Source of the DNA: Straminergon stramineum
Lineage: Eukaryota > Streptophyta > Bryopsida > Hypnales > Calliergonaceae
NCBI GenBank assembly: GCA_963920665.1
Contig: OY987270.1
Span: 22,718,019-22,782,018, forward strand
Direction: 5' to 3'
DNA: 64,000 nt
The translations under genes were made by a program, and so were the position numbers. The notes under the pieces were generated by a model. The model searched no databases. It had not been told where the DNA came from and saw only the letters and a list, made by a program, of their open reading frames with translations. Shown here piece after piece: positions 36,352 through 47,470 of the stretch (its first letter is position 1; every line of letters starts with the position of its first letter).

Positions 36352-39154
36352 ATGTCTACTTGCAAAGGAGGGGTTCCGCGGGGGCCGCCAAAGCATCAAA
36401 ACAAGTAGAATTCCTGGCTTTCACCTTTCGTTCGCCTTATTTAGGGTTTTCTTACAGTCCAATTCTGGGATTTTAGGGTTTAGGGTTTGATGCTGTTGCC
36501 GAATCTGTCTGCTTACTTCTTATCAGCGGAGCCGGATCTCTGTGGATAGTTTCTTACGATTTACGGTTTCAAGATTCATTGATTTGGGTGCGGTTATTAT
36601 GCAGGGTGGTTTGGAAACCGAACGCAGGGGTCAAGAAGAACGAAACGGTGCGTGGGCAGTTGTTACTTGATTCTTGCTTCTACACTGTCCTGAGCTTACG
36701 TGTTGTTAGGGTGACAAGGGCGTTGGAATTGAGAAGGGCCTGGGATACGAGATTCTCACCCATTGTTCCGAATTCTGATTTAGGGGTTAGGGTCTAGGCA
36801 GTAAATTGTGCTCTACCGTTGGACTTACTTGTGTGGATATATTTAAACGTATTTGACGTCGCTCGTCGGCCTCAATTGTGGTTGACGCCCTAAGACAGGC
36901 GACTCATTTCCAACCACTTGAGCAATTACGCATATATGGAGCGCAGGTTTCTCGAGTGGGGAAATTTTCCCGTGCACAGAAATAGAGTTTGGAAGGATTC
37001 CATAATTTTCCAAAATTTTCATTCTTAAAACATAGTTACTAAAATTTTTTTAGCTCAAGGTTCTGTTCAACCCATATTGGTCGTATGGGTCTTTTTATTT
37101 CCGACCAAGGACTGGTTGCTAAATCGACCAAGGGTTGGTTGCAATATTGAGAGTCTTGTAGCTAATCATAATGCGCCACAACTACATCCACAGCTACACC
37201 GGGAACTGCGCCATAACTAATCACTACTCATCACTACCTGAACGGAAGAAGCAGCCTACACGGAAATGGGGGGTTACACGGAAATGGGGGTGATCGGAAA
37301 TGGGTTGCCTCGCAAGGAATTGTGGGTTGTAACGCAAATCAAGTTGTTGGGTCCACCTTACTAAGTTGGGAGACTGATGACTGCCACTGGTTCTGATTTT
37401 TCAGGAGGTAGGAAGCAAACAACGTCCATTTCCTACTATCACTGGAGTATGCCCTCGTTGCAAGCAACAGATAGAATGGCGACGCAAGTAATGTTATTTC
37501 AGGACCTGTAGATGACATGAACTACCCTGGTTTGAGCTAGTTGATTATGGGCAACTCAGTCTGACTGGACGTCAGTGTTTAGGGCTGGATTCCGGTTTCA
37601 ACCTCGTCCAATGATATGTGATAGCCGAAAGCATGCTTTATCTTTTGATCATTTGACATTTTCTGAAGCTATTCAGGCTCTGACAGTGGTAATTGTGATG
37701 CCTAGGTATGGCAAATACAAGGCACTAGTCGAGGCAGGCAAATGGTGAGTGATATTAGCATCCTCTATTTGGCAGGCCGTTTTGTAAAATTAATGAAAGC
37801 AGACTGTGAGTGAAACTTGTTATTCTAACATATACTATTGAAATATTATGTATCTTTCCTGCGTAGTTGCTATCTTCGTCAGTTTCCACATTTCTTAGTA
37901 TCCATGTTTAGTGGATGCGGGTGAAGAATCAATTTTGATCCTGAGAGTATTCAGCACGCATGTAGCGGTAACTGTTGATCAAAGAGTTGAGTACAATGTT
38001 AGTTTAAATTATTCATCGACTATGATTTTGATTTCTGTGTGTTTCGTTAACAGTAATGATTGCGGAAAGCGAGCAGTAAGACAAGCTCATCATACAATCT
38101 GCACAGGTAGTGATTTAGAGTTCCTTTGTTTCATGTTTTGAAATCTCTTGCCTGGTAACCGAATTACTGACAGAAATATATGAATTTTCTCTTGTCCTCT
38201 CGGATAATTTTGTTAGAAACAGCTTAGATAGGTTGCTAATGTTTACATTATTGTTTGCAGCATGCTCAAAAAACAGGAACGTCTGTGCTAAATGCTGTCG
38301 CCCAGCCGAAACTATTGTTGGAAGGTATTTACTCTAGGTCTTATTTGTTGCATAGAGTTGGTTACCGAGGAGATCAACGTCTATATAGAACTGAACCGTC
38401 AAGAAAAATCTTGACGTTTGTCGAGTGCATTGCGTTTCCTAGTGCTTTATTAAAAGGTTGTCTCATGTAGGCTTTTATGCCATCCATGGTTTTGCTAACT
38501 TGGCTGTAACTTATTAATTCTTCATTTAATAGTTCTGACTGGTGACGTTCTTGACTACGATTTCAGCAACGTGGATGCTGAGGAAGAGGAGCGAAAGCAA
38601 CTTGAAGAGGTATTATGATGCATTATTGTGAAGTTCAGTCTTATCTCTATCAGTTGTATGCCAACGAGAATCGTGCAAGACATTCACTTTGGTCGAAAAT
38701 TGTGCAGGCCCTCAAAAAAATGCGAGAACGAGATAGGAGGACTTTACTTAGGACGGTATGTTTAGCAACAGTTTAAGCTCATGCCTGAAGTGAATCAAAT
38801 ACCCCTTCCTCAAAAGTGGTAAATATCACGAATGATGTGGTTGCTGTCTGCATGTCTTTTAAAATCTTCTTGCCTGTTGCGTGATGTCAGTGCGTGACGT
38901 GGGAGCGTGTTTGTAAGTGAACCCTCTCATATGAGTTGGCATTCATTTTTTCACATTGATCATGGTTCCAGTTGCACGGAGGCGGTGGTGCTGTGAAGAA
39001 ACCTAGTAATAAGGACGAGGATGCTGAAGATACAGATGCCGATGAGGAGGACGATTCTGAACTTGAAGTTGGTTCTGATGGCGACGAGGATGAGGATAAG
39101 GATGCTGAAGACGAGTTAGTAGATACGGACTTGAAGACTCTTGAAAAGTTGTAA
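36352..39154 (+). CDS. DUF2039 protein (C9orf85-like zinc-ribbon protein), nine exons, 202 aa
   Basis: Exons: 36352-36404, 36605-36647, 37405-37487, 37706-37744, 38054-38106, 38261-38324, 38567-38609, 38708-38755, 38972-39154. All introns are GT-AG and the phases agree. The N-terminus has the family signature GGVPRGPPKHQN followed by WKPNAGVKKNET. Four CxxC pairs (C48/C51, C73/C76, C89/C92, C99/C102) should bind two zinc ions, and the GKRAVRQAHHTIC block is typical of the family. Residues 127-142 are a basic helix (ALKKMRERDRRTLLRT) and ~153-192 an acidic tail rich in Asp and Glu. The family is conserved from plants to animals without a settled function. I chose this ATG because the conserved N-terminus begins at it. 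The gene looks complete; start, zinc pairs and stop are all present. Confidence 0.9.
36472..36488 (+). promoter_or_regulatory. Telobox-like run in intron 1 of the DUF2039 gene
   Basis: TTTAGGGTTTAGGGTTT is two and a half plant telomere units, 68 bp into intron 1; a further single unit lies at 36440-36448. Such teloboxes are common near the 5' ends of plant housekeeping genes and can bind telobox factors. Function here is inferred. Confidence 0.5.
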
Positions 39155-39730
39155 GGTCTTGATCGAAGCCAAGTAACTTAGATAATTTTTTGGCTCTGGA
39201 TCGCAGGGAAGGAGTCCTTGCATCGGCAGAAGCTTGAGTAGTACCTTCCTCGAAAAGTGTGCCAATGCTACCGTGCCATTTTTAGTGTAGCTGCTAGACT
39301 CCAGTATGCTGGAAGGAAGAGTCCTTTTCCCAAGAATTTTTTTAACAGTTTACATCAGCTGGGAACGATCCAAGTGGAGACGTGGACAGTGTATCTGTAT
39401 GGAGATTGGCATACATTTTTCTGTGACTCTAGTTTGAGTTATTACAGTCCATGTGTGCTAAGTTACGGGTTCACGGGTGAGTTATTAACCCTGCAAGGAC
39501 GGGCTAGTCCTTGTGGAAATTATCCTTTTTGGTACGGTGTGAATCATTTGCTTATAAAAACCCAAGAGCACTCATTGGAAGTTAGACTATTGTGTAAGAC
39601 ATCTTCTTTTCACATAAAATTCCAAGGATGAACATATGCACTTCTATCTTACATAAAGGATTCTTTGTCATCTAGTGTTTTACAAGGTAAAAGCTTGTAG
39701 CTTAAATTAGTTGCTAATGATATTCATTGA
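39155..39730 (+). other. Probable 3' UTR and downstream flank of the DUF2039 gene
   Basis: Composition stays gene-like to about 39630. A 124-codon frame (39257-39631) has no family features and lies right behind the stop codon, so I read it as UTR. No canonical AATAAA is obvious. Confidence 0.45.
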
Positions 39731-39740
39731 ATTACCCAAT

Positions 39741-40672
39741 CCCTAAAGTGCCAAGACCATCCTTTTGTCAGAACACTCAAATCTTCCATATTTGTTGCAT
39801 TTGCCCAAGGAAATTGATTTTTCTTTTTTCTTAGAGTTTAACTGTAGGATCTTGTACCTGACTTTTTTTATAGTATGTGGTAAAATTTCATGAAGTTTGA
39901 CCATACAAATTAGAGTAGTATTCAAAGTTGGAAAAAAAGTTTTTTTGAATGTTCTTACAATTTTAGATGATAGTGACTACTATTTGTGGAATTTTCTTTC
40001 TCTAGAGACTTTGAATTAAAAAAAAATTTATGTTGAAGAAATGAGTTGGAAGTCTAGGAATGAAATTAAAAAAACTCACATACAATTGATTTTCATTCTT
40101 TAAAAAATTATTAAGTAGAAATGGATTTAAGATTGAACAAAAAAATTAAATTATTAATAGCTCTAAGATGGAATTGAAATACAACAATTTCAATGGTGAG
40201 AGTTTTCTAGCAAGCATACTAAGTCCTATTAAACCTTTTTTTGAAAAGTTGTGAAAACTGCATTCAAAAATGATTCCTACAAGTTATTTTTTTGAGTAAG
40301 ATGCTTAGATTGCCTAAAAAATAAAGATTGCTCAAAAAAAAGATTGTCTATAATTTTCTTATCACTAGTCCAAATAGAATGAATCAAAACTTCACATGTA
40401 GATAAAAATATAATATTTTAGAAAAAAAATTTAAGAATTTCTTTTGACTTTTCTTGATTTTTTTGTGCTACTCACCGACCTCCATTTTCAGCTTATTGTG
40501 CCATAACTTTTGCTCCCAAGCACCGCTTAAAATAAAAATGATATTCTTGGAAGCTTATGTGATTTTCTAGCTTTATGAAAAGTTTCAGAAAATTTCAATG
40601 AATATTATGATTGTATGGGCTTACCTAAAGTTGCATTTTGGCCCCCATAGGGCCAATGGGGATCTTTAAGGA
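39741..40672 (-). mobile_element. Degraded TTAA-type element, inverted relative of 55611-57095
   Basis: The end near 40672 (GATCTTTAAGGA before TTAA at 40673-40676) and the interior (the CCATAACTTTTGCTCCCAAGC block, the AGAATGAATCAAA block, the AATGATTCCTACAAGTTA block, and the CATGAAGTTTGACCATA block) follow 55611-57095 in reverse order and orientation. The other end near 39741 reads CCCTAAAGTGCCAAGACC but lacks a clean TTAA, so the left boundary is approximate. Confidence 0.55.
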
Positions 40673-40676
40673 TTAA

Positions 40677-41555
40677 TGAGGTATTATAATTGCAAGTTCT
40701 ATGTATTATAATCTAAATTATACAAAATCCTATTTTTTCTAAAATTTTCTATATGACAAAATGGTCTTAATACTTGAAAGACATAGTCTCCTATTACCAA
40801 GGTAGTTACCAAAATGCTCCAATTATTAGACTAATAGGTTCATTCATAATCCTTCAAGGGATAACCTTAGAGGGATAGTCCTATGACCATGTAATAGAAC
40901 TATGAATTCTCTAATTTTGTGACTATTTGTGAATGAAATACTTTGTATTATTTATTAGGTGATGAAAAATACATATTTTCTTTGGGCCATAAATTTTTAA
41001 GATTTTTTTGAGAAAAATTGAAATTACAAAGTATCTCTGAGGAATAGTGAAGAGTAAGCATATCAAATATCAAAATTTCTCAAAAAATCTATTCCTGCAT
41101 CCCTGAGCTCTAGTTTCGAACAGATTATGTACAATTGCAGTTGATTGAATTAGGGCAAGCGAAGGAAGTAATCTCCTGTTGAGAGTAATTCAACATGTAA
41201 ATTCCAGAGCATTTGGGAATTTTCTCATCCTTCTACATTGCAGAATCAATTTAGATAAATATTTCTGACACAGTACAGAACTTTTACTTAAAGCTATGAA
41301 AATTCTAAACAATTGAGAATGCAAACAAGCTTGCAAGACTGTCGTAAACACAAGACTGTCCAAAATGAATCCAAATTCTTATGTATGAAAAATGCCAAGG
41401 TTGTTGAGGCATCTGCTCAATAATGCTCTGTGTGCAATGACTCGCATATTTGATTGTACTCTATTTGTTCTGTATTGCTCTCTCCGTTTCTTAAAGTCAG
41501 CTCAACATATGCTCTCCATCAAATACTTTTAAGAATTGCATTTGGATGAATGCAG
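40677..41555. other. Intergenic DNA before the AspRS fragment, with one copy of a dispersed 130-bp repeat
   Basis: The repeat lies at 40965-41093 (see also 47343-47470). The stretch 41100-41555 has slightly higher GC and may be intron left over from the aspartyl-tRNA synthetase gene, ending in the acceptor-like TGCAG at 41551-41555. Confidence 0.45.
40965..41093 (+). repeat. Dispersed ~130-bp repeat, copy 1
   Basis: It starts at AAAAATACATATTTTCTTTG and nearly matches 47343-47470, including the run AAATTACAAAGTATCTC. Copy 2 has 8-9 extra bases in its middle (CAAACTCT) and a handful of substitutions. Confidence 0.8.
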
Positions 41556-42531
41556 CTGTTCAGACAAGCTCTTCTTGATGAGGATTTTGTGGAGTTGCAC
41601 TCACGCAAGTTGATCACAGGGGCCAGTGAGGGAGGCTCATCAGTTTTCAAGCTGGACTACAAGGGCCAACCCGCATGTCTTGCCCAATCACCACAGTTAC
41701 ACAAGCAAATGGCTATATGTGCCGACTTTGGGCATGTTTTTGAGATTTCCCCTGTGTTTTGTGTCGAGGATTCTTTCACGCAAAGACACTTGTGTGAATT
41801 CACAGGCCTTGACTTTGAGATGGAGATCAAGGAGCATTATTTTGAGGTTGTTTGTAAAGCCATGCATTGATTCTGTTACAAAGCTTCGGTAAGGATTTCA
41901 TGTTGTGACAAATCATCCTGCTTGCACCTTGAATTTTTTTAGAATGTACACATGACCCCAGTCGGACAAGCAGTTGCACTATATACTTGGAATTTCTCTG
42001 ATGACAAGTTTTGGATATGCTTGAGAAAGTCTTCCTTACCATTTTTAACGGTTTAAATGAGAAGTGTGCCAAGCATTTGAAGGCCATCAACGAAAAATAT
42101 CCATTTGAGCCTCTTCAGGTTTGTTTGTCTCGCTGATGCAAGGTTGCTATAGTGTTTAGTGCTCGAGTTGTTTCATGTTCAAACTTGAGTGCATTTAGGT
42201 AAGAACCCACGTCATTCCATCTTTTCTCACTGACCTTGTACATCTTGTGCTTTCTACAGTATTTGACAGACATCGAGGCTTACATTTGCTGAGGGCCGGT
42301 ATTGCAATTCTCAAGGTCAGTAAAAAATATTTTGTTTCTTTCTGTTGGATCTCAATACTGGAATGGTGCTCACTTGATGACACTGGAATATTAGAAGTGG
42401 CGAGATTAGATTATATTCTTTGCCTCTAAGGTGGGGATGGTTACAGGAAGCGGGCATTAAGGTACATCCTATGGCAGACTTCAATACCGAAACAAAACAA
42501 AGAAAACCCTTGAGAAATTTGTGAAAGAAAA
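41556..42531 (+). pseudogene. Fragment of cytosolic aspartyl-tRNA synthetase gene, decayed, introns retained
   Basis: Four exon-like blocks: about 41556-41860, 42009-42118, 42260-42315, 42447-42531. The first encodes the motif 1 to motif 2 part of a class II synthetase: EGGSSVFKLDYKGQPACLAQ, SPQLHKQMAIC, then EDSFTQRHLCEFTGLD and EMEIKEHYFE. The second continues with FNGLNEKCAKHLKAINEKY and PFEPL, the fourth with EAGIKVHPM. The motif 1 proline is replaced (HSRKL for the family's HTPKL) and the motif 2 arginine is Cys (VFCVED for VFRAED). The donor after the first block is degraded, and the third and fourth blocks carry frameshifts. Other junctions keep GT-AG. Both the N-terminal anticodon-binding part and the rest of the catalytic part are missing. 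A partial genomic duplication, not a reverse-transcribed copy. Confidence 0.88.
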
Positions 42532-42703
42532 GTAAGTCTTCCTATTGGATTTGAGAACGCAGTGAGCAGTGCGCATGCATTCTTCTTATTTAAAGTGTTG
42601 CGTATTTGTAGACGCTGAAAGTAGTCTTTTAGCTATGATGACCGAAAATTCCAATTCTTTGCCGATTCCTGCGGCAATAGGCTGCTACAATCCATACCTT
42701 TAA

Positions 42704-43076
42704 CCCCTAAACGACGGACTGGTCCCCGCAGGGAAAAGGCGGGCTGAGTACTGTTCATTGTGCACTGACCGTGGGAGAGAAACACGTTCATGAACAGTAC
42801 CAAAGAAAGGGGAACTCTCGTTGCCCTCATGAAAATTGTAGGAGGGCAGCCTACAACCTAACTCCGTGCACGGGTATTTCCGTGTTCTATCCTCCATGTC
42901 TATGCTCCCTAAAATTATGAATGCACCCGAATGACAGTATTTTTGGCCCTCCAAGATGCAGCACGTCTCCACAATTGTGTTAAAAAAAACACAGATGAAA
43001 AACTGCATTCCTACTTCCTATAGATTACTTTCTTGTTATTCATCGGACGAAGAACGCCCGCATCGGCGTTTATGGG
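42704..43076. mobile_element. 373-bp piggyBac-like MITE with TTAA duplication
   Basis: TTAA at 42700-42703 and 43077-43080. The left end reads CCCCTAAACGACGG and the right end read inward CCCATAAACGCCGATG, 11-12 matches in 14. The interior is more GC-rich than the other TTAA elements of the window and codes for nothing recognisable. It sits just beyond the AspRS fragment. Confidence 0.68.
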
Positions 43077-43104
43077 TTAAGATAGTCTGTTTGTTCTATT
43101 TGGT

Positions 43105-43420
43105 TTGTTTGTTACGTTGAGATCTCTTGGACCATGCATCCTCCAACTGCATGCTTGGTACTGTCAGAAAGTCCTTAGTGAGGAGGGGTGCATAGACTTT
43201 GTTTCATGGCGTTTCAACCTACAATGTACTGGTTTTGGAATTTCAAAGTTTTTGGAATTTAAAAAATAGAAAATTATTTTGATTTTGATTTTGATTTAAG
43301 GAGATTAAGGAGGGGTTTTGACATCCCAATGGTTGTGGCTACGGTACAAGGCAAACTAGGAAATTACTTTTACTTTTCTTTTGGTTGTGGCAACAACACA
43401 TGGCATACTAGTATATTATA
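43105..43420 (+). repeat. Dispersed repeat of ~330 bp, copy 1 (without MITE)
   Basis: Shares with 43440-43890, in order, GTTGAGATCTCTTGGACCATG, CTTGGTACTGTCAGAAAG, GGGTGCATAGACTTTG, GAATTTCAAAGTTTT and a GGCAAACTAG-like end. The third copy is on the other strand at 50270-50600. Confidence 0.75.
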
Positions 43421-43439
43421 TTAAATCCATACTTTAAGT

Positions 43440-43890
43440 TAGGTTGTTTGTTTTGTTTTGTTTGTTATGTTGAGATATCTTGGACTATGCACTAGAAGAA
43501 AACATTGTTTCCTTCAATAGAATCCAAGTGACATGTTTTCTTGTTTTTTGCCCTTGAATGCAAAATCTGCGTTGACAGAAACGCAATTTTTAGAAAACTG
43601 CATTTCTGTCAATGCAGATTTTGCGGTCAAGGGCAAAAAACAAGAAAACGTGTCACCTGGATTCTGTTGAAGGAAACAATGTTTTCTACTAGTGGTGTGT
43701 CCCCTAGTCGTGTTCTTGGTACCATCAAAAAGCCCTTGGCAAGGAGTAGTGCAAGGGCTTTGTTTTATGAAGTTTGAACCTCTGGTATGAAAGATATTGA
43801 ATTTCAAAGTTTTGATGAAAAATAAAAAAATACCTAACCTTTACTTCTACTTTGATAGTGGTAACTACACAAGGCACACTAGTAATGATC
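43440..43890 (+). repeat. Dispersed repeat, copy 2 (carrying the CACTA-like MITE)
   Basis: The body follows copy 1, interrupted by 43490-43694. Left of the MITE it reads ATCTTGGACTATG, right of it CCCCTAGTCGTGTTCTTGG, which in copy 1 is continuous. Confidence 0.75.
43490..43694. mobile_element. 205-bp foldback MITE with CACTA-type ends
   Basis: The two halves are almost perfect reverse complements over ~95 bases each. The ends read CACTAGAAGAAAACATTG and, inward from the right, CACTAGTAGAAAACATTG. CACTA(G/C)(A/T)AGAAAA is the classic end of plant CACTA (En/Spm) elements, which make a 3-bp target duplication; here ATG on the left and GTG on the right, one mismatch. Mirror-image reading frames on both strands are by-products of the symmetry. 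Confidence 0.8.
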
Positions 43891-43894
43891 ATAT

Positions 43895-46800
43895 TACTAT
43901 TGTTTAGACATCAATATTATTAACAACACTAATTTGTTTGTTTTGTTTGTTTGTCAAGGAAAGTGAATAGTTTATTTTGTTTTGTTTGTCCTATTGAGAT
44001 GAAATAATTGTAACATCCAAGAGATGTATAGATTTAGTTCCAATGTATTGAAGACCATTTGTTTTTGGAAGTTGTGTAGATTAATTACTATTGGCAACAT
44101 AACAAAGATGGTCAACTTCTTCAACACCCACAAGCATGTTGTGGATTGAATCTTTGTCGATTATCCACTTTTTCTGGGAAGGGTGATTTTCTTCTTTCTA
44201 CATTGGAATGTGTTGGAATTTTACTCGCATTAAGATTTCCAATGTCAATGGTTCTAAGGAAAGGGGCTGCAATCGCTAATTTATGAAAGTATTCCAGTCC
44301 TTGCCTTTAAAATCTTAGCGAAGTTTTTGTTGTTGTTTTTGATAACAAATCATGGTGCAAGTCAACAGTAAAACTACCAACAAGATTTATGGTCCCACTT
44401 TTGGAGAGGATTATGACAATAATCAGTTTCGGTTTATGCTTCTTGCAAATGTAAACTTACCTTTGAATACTTTCATGTTTCCTTGTGTTTCTACTATTGA
44501 TGTAAGGTAGAAATATCCCACAGCATCCTTGTTCCCATTCATGCTCTCATGCATAGTAGAGTTCCCTAGAAATGTTCCTAGGCTTTCATTAAATCATCCC
44601 TTTACAAATTGTTGATTGGTTGATTGCTCAAATTTTCAAGTTCCAATTTCAAGTATACCTATGTGACAGTTTCAATGGTCAAGAGAGCTGTGACTTTTGA
44701 AAATTGATAGATAATACATGCCATATCCAAAAATTATATATATGTTTTTTTAAATTCATAATTTTCAATTGCTAATACTACAAAATATTTTTTCTAGCAA
44801 AAGGTGCCTCCAACTATGTTGAATTGCTAATATTGATGGTTTGGGTGCTTCCACCATAAGTTTGTATGTTTTTAAACTTGGATGTATTGTTGCATGAAGT
44901 AAGGACACCCATGATCTTAAAATGTGCCTACAAGTGAAAATATGGCTAATAACTAGCATATGGCCCTTATCCCATGCTATCTCAAGAATGAGTACAAGGC
45001 TGTTGGACTCTTTGGAAGTGCTAAGGTGAGTAATGCCACAATCAAAGTAGCTAAGATGAATGAAAATCTTTCTCATGCGGGAGCAATTTATGTACTTAGT
45101 GCCAGTTGCATTTGTGGTTATAATGTGCCAACAGAAGTATGGTATCTTAATTACCTTGTGGTGCATCCTAATTTATCCCCTAAACAATGAAAGGCCTTAA
45201 ACCAATCTTTAGAATTTTTTTGGCAAAGCTAAGCTAGTAAGTTAAAGGTGTTGTTTCTTTTGTTCAATTTTATTTGTTTTTGGACCTCTAGATGTGATGT
45301 TCTCCAGTGATATAAAATTTGGTCCTATGTAAAGTATTGATATTCACGATTTGATCAAAAGTTTCTAAATGATGAAGCCTTGGTCTTTTGGAGGTTAGTT
45401 TTTGAAGGAAACTTAATTTTTTCATAAGAAGAGGAATTTACTGAAAGAACACAACAAAAATGACCAAAAAATGAAGCACCTTTAATAACATGGAACTTGG
45501 TATGGTAGGTGGCTTTTTGTATGCACATCGTAGCCTATCAAGGAAGGTTTGCCTTCATTGATTTTAACAAGCTTGACTTCTCAAACACCTTCCAAAGCTC
45601 ATTTTGTTTCATCAATGGGTAGATTTACTTCACTTTTGTTTTAAGTACAACTCCTTAGGTATATATCCACCAACTTTCATAATTCATCATCTACAAATAT
45701 CTTTTCATCCTTCCTTCTTTTGTGCTCCCCTACTTCAGCTTACTCCTTTATTCCCATCACCTATTATTTTCTTCTCTATTTTAATTTTCTAATTATTTTC
45801 TTCAACCACTTTTTTCTTAGTTCACCCTATATTTCATTCTTCCACATGTCCTTGTCTCAAAAAAAAGATTTCTTGTTGTTATCTTCAAAGTTGAAAGAAA
45901 AAACATGGTTTCCAATCTAATGACTCAATAGATGCACCAAAGAATTTTTTTCCAACAGAGGAACAAAATTTTTTATTAGATTTTGTTGGATGCAAAGATT
46001 TTGCAAAACCTCTAGGTTTTTAAAATGCTAGACTAGTCTGACAATACATTATAGAGTGGATAGATAAGAAGAAAACATTTCGAATAAATTTCGAATTGAC
46101 CCATGCCCCGGCCACTACAAACTCTTACTTGATGTTTACAATATACAATACAATAGAAAGTACATTAACAAGGACAATGGCACAAAAATGTTGAAGCCAA
46201 TTATTTTTGGTGAATTATCCTACTAAGCCTATCAATTCAAAATTATATTTTGACTTAGATGATAATGGTCGGAAAGAATTATAGTTTGAGTATGCACAAA
46301 TTCTCATTTAAGAAATGAAGGGTTTAATTTCTCCACCTATAGTAGAAGAAACAAATCTCTCAATCCTCGCATCAAACTCTAGCCAATTAGAGGAGGAAGT
46401 TGAAGAGTATCAAATCCTTCAAAAGCTTTAGTACATATACAATGCAAAGCTATAAGTGTTAATGTACACATCACTTTTGTACAATTCAATTTATCATAGT
46501 ATTTACTATATATTTCTAATTAGTTATTCAAAGGTTTTTAAAAAATTCAATAAATAAACAAATTAGAAAATCTTTAATTCTTTTTACCTTTTGTACTACA
46601 TTTAGAATAATATGCACTATGAGATTTTGTTACTTCCATTACTTAATTCTATTTTGTTTCAAAACTCATTTTAAAAATCTTTTTCTACTAAGAATGAAGC
46701 TTGACATGATCCATTTTTTATATTAAAATATTCACAACATCTTATTTTCAAAATCCATATAGTACAAATGTAAGTCAAATGCCACAAGAATCTAGAAAAC

Positions 46801-47342
46801 AATTGTATAGATAAAAAGTCTTTATTTCAATGTTTTTCTCATAAAGACCATTTACATTAAAAATATTTCAATTCCAAGTACCTCACCTACTTCAATACTA
46901 ACATTATCACTTCCTTTACAACTTAGTGGGGACACTTGGATTGAGTTAGAAACCCGTGTGAGTTAAAACATAGGGTCCTTTTTATTCATAAAATGTAGCA
47001 TTTCTACTAAATTATAAAATCTTACATGTAATGTAGGGTGCTTTAAACTCAAAAAAAGAATAATTTGAGAATCTAATTAGAATTTCTTTAGGATATTCTA
47101 GACTTTTTTAGAATATTCTTTCAATATTTCAAGTACGTAATAGCCCCCATTTAAATATCTTCTTCATACATGTGGTTACAATAGATATATGTTGGTAATC
47201 CCCCTAGGCTTTACAAATAATATTACTCAATTCTTAAGAATAATCCCCATCTACATGTTGTGAAAACAAGTTCTTTAATGTAGGTGTATAATATTTTTTT
47301 TAAAGGAGCTTCTTTAGGGCCCACACGTCTTAATTATGAGGT
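43895..47342. other. AT-rich intergenic DNA, no gene recognised
   Basis: A faintly coding-like tract occupies about 44960-45190 (plus-strand frame with ALIPCYLKNEYKAVGLFGSA), which I cannot assign. Frames at 45604-45920 are low-complexity. Nothing else stands out. Confidence 0.45.
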
Positions 47343-47470
47343 AAGGAAAAATACATATTTTCTTTGGGCCATAAATTTTTAAGATTTTTTTGAGAAAAAT
47401 TGAAATTACAAAGTATCTCAAACTCTCTGAGGAATAGTGAAGAATAAGCTCATGAAATATCAAATTTTCT
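47343..47470 (+). repeat. Dispersed ~130-bp repeat, copy 2
   Basis: Nearly matches 40965-41093 in the same orientation, with an extra CAAACTCT segment in the middle. Confidence 0.8.

Noticed and set aside
44765..45190. Overlapping frames on both strands (133 and 76 codons)
   Set aside because: Neither has motifs I can support, and the longer one is antisense to the more protein-like one; noted only as intergenic.
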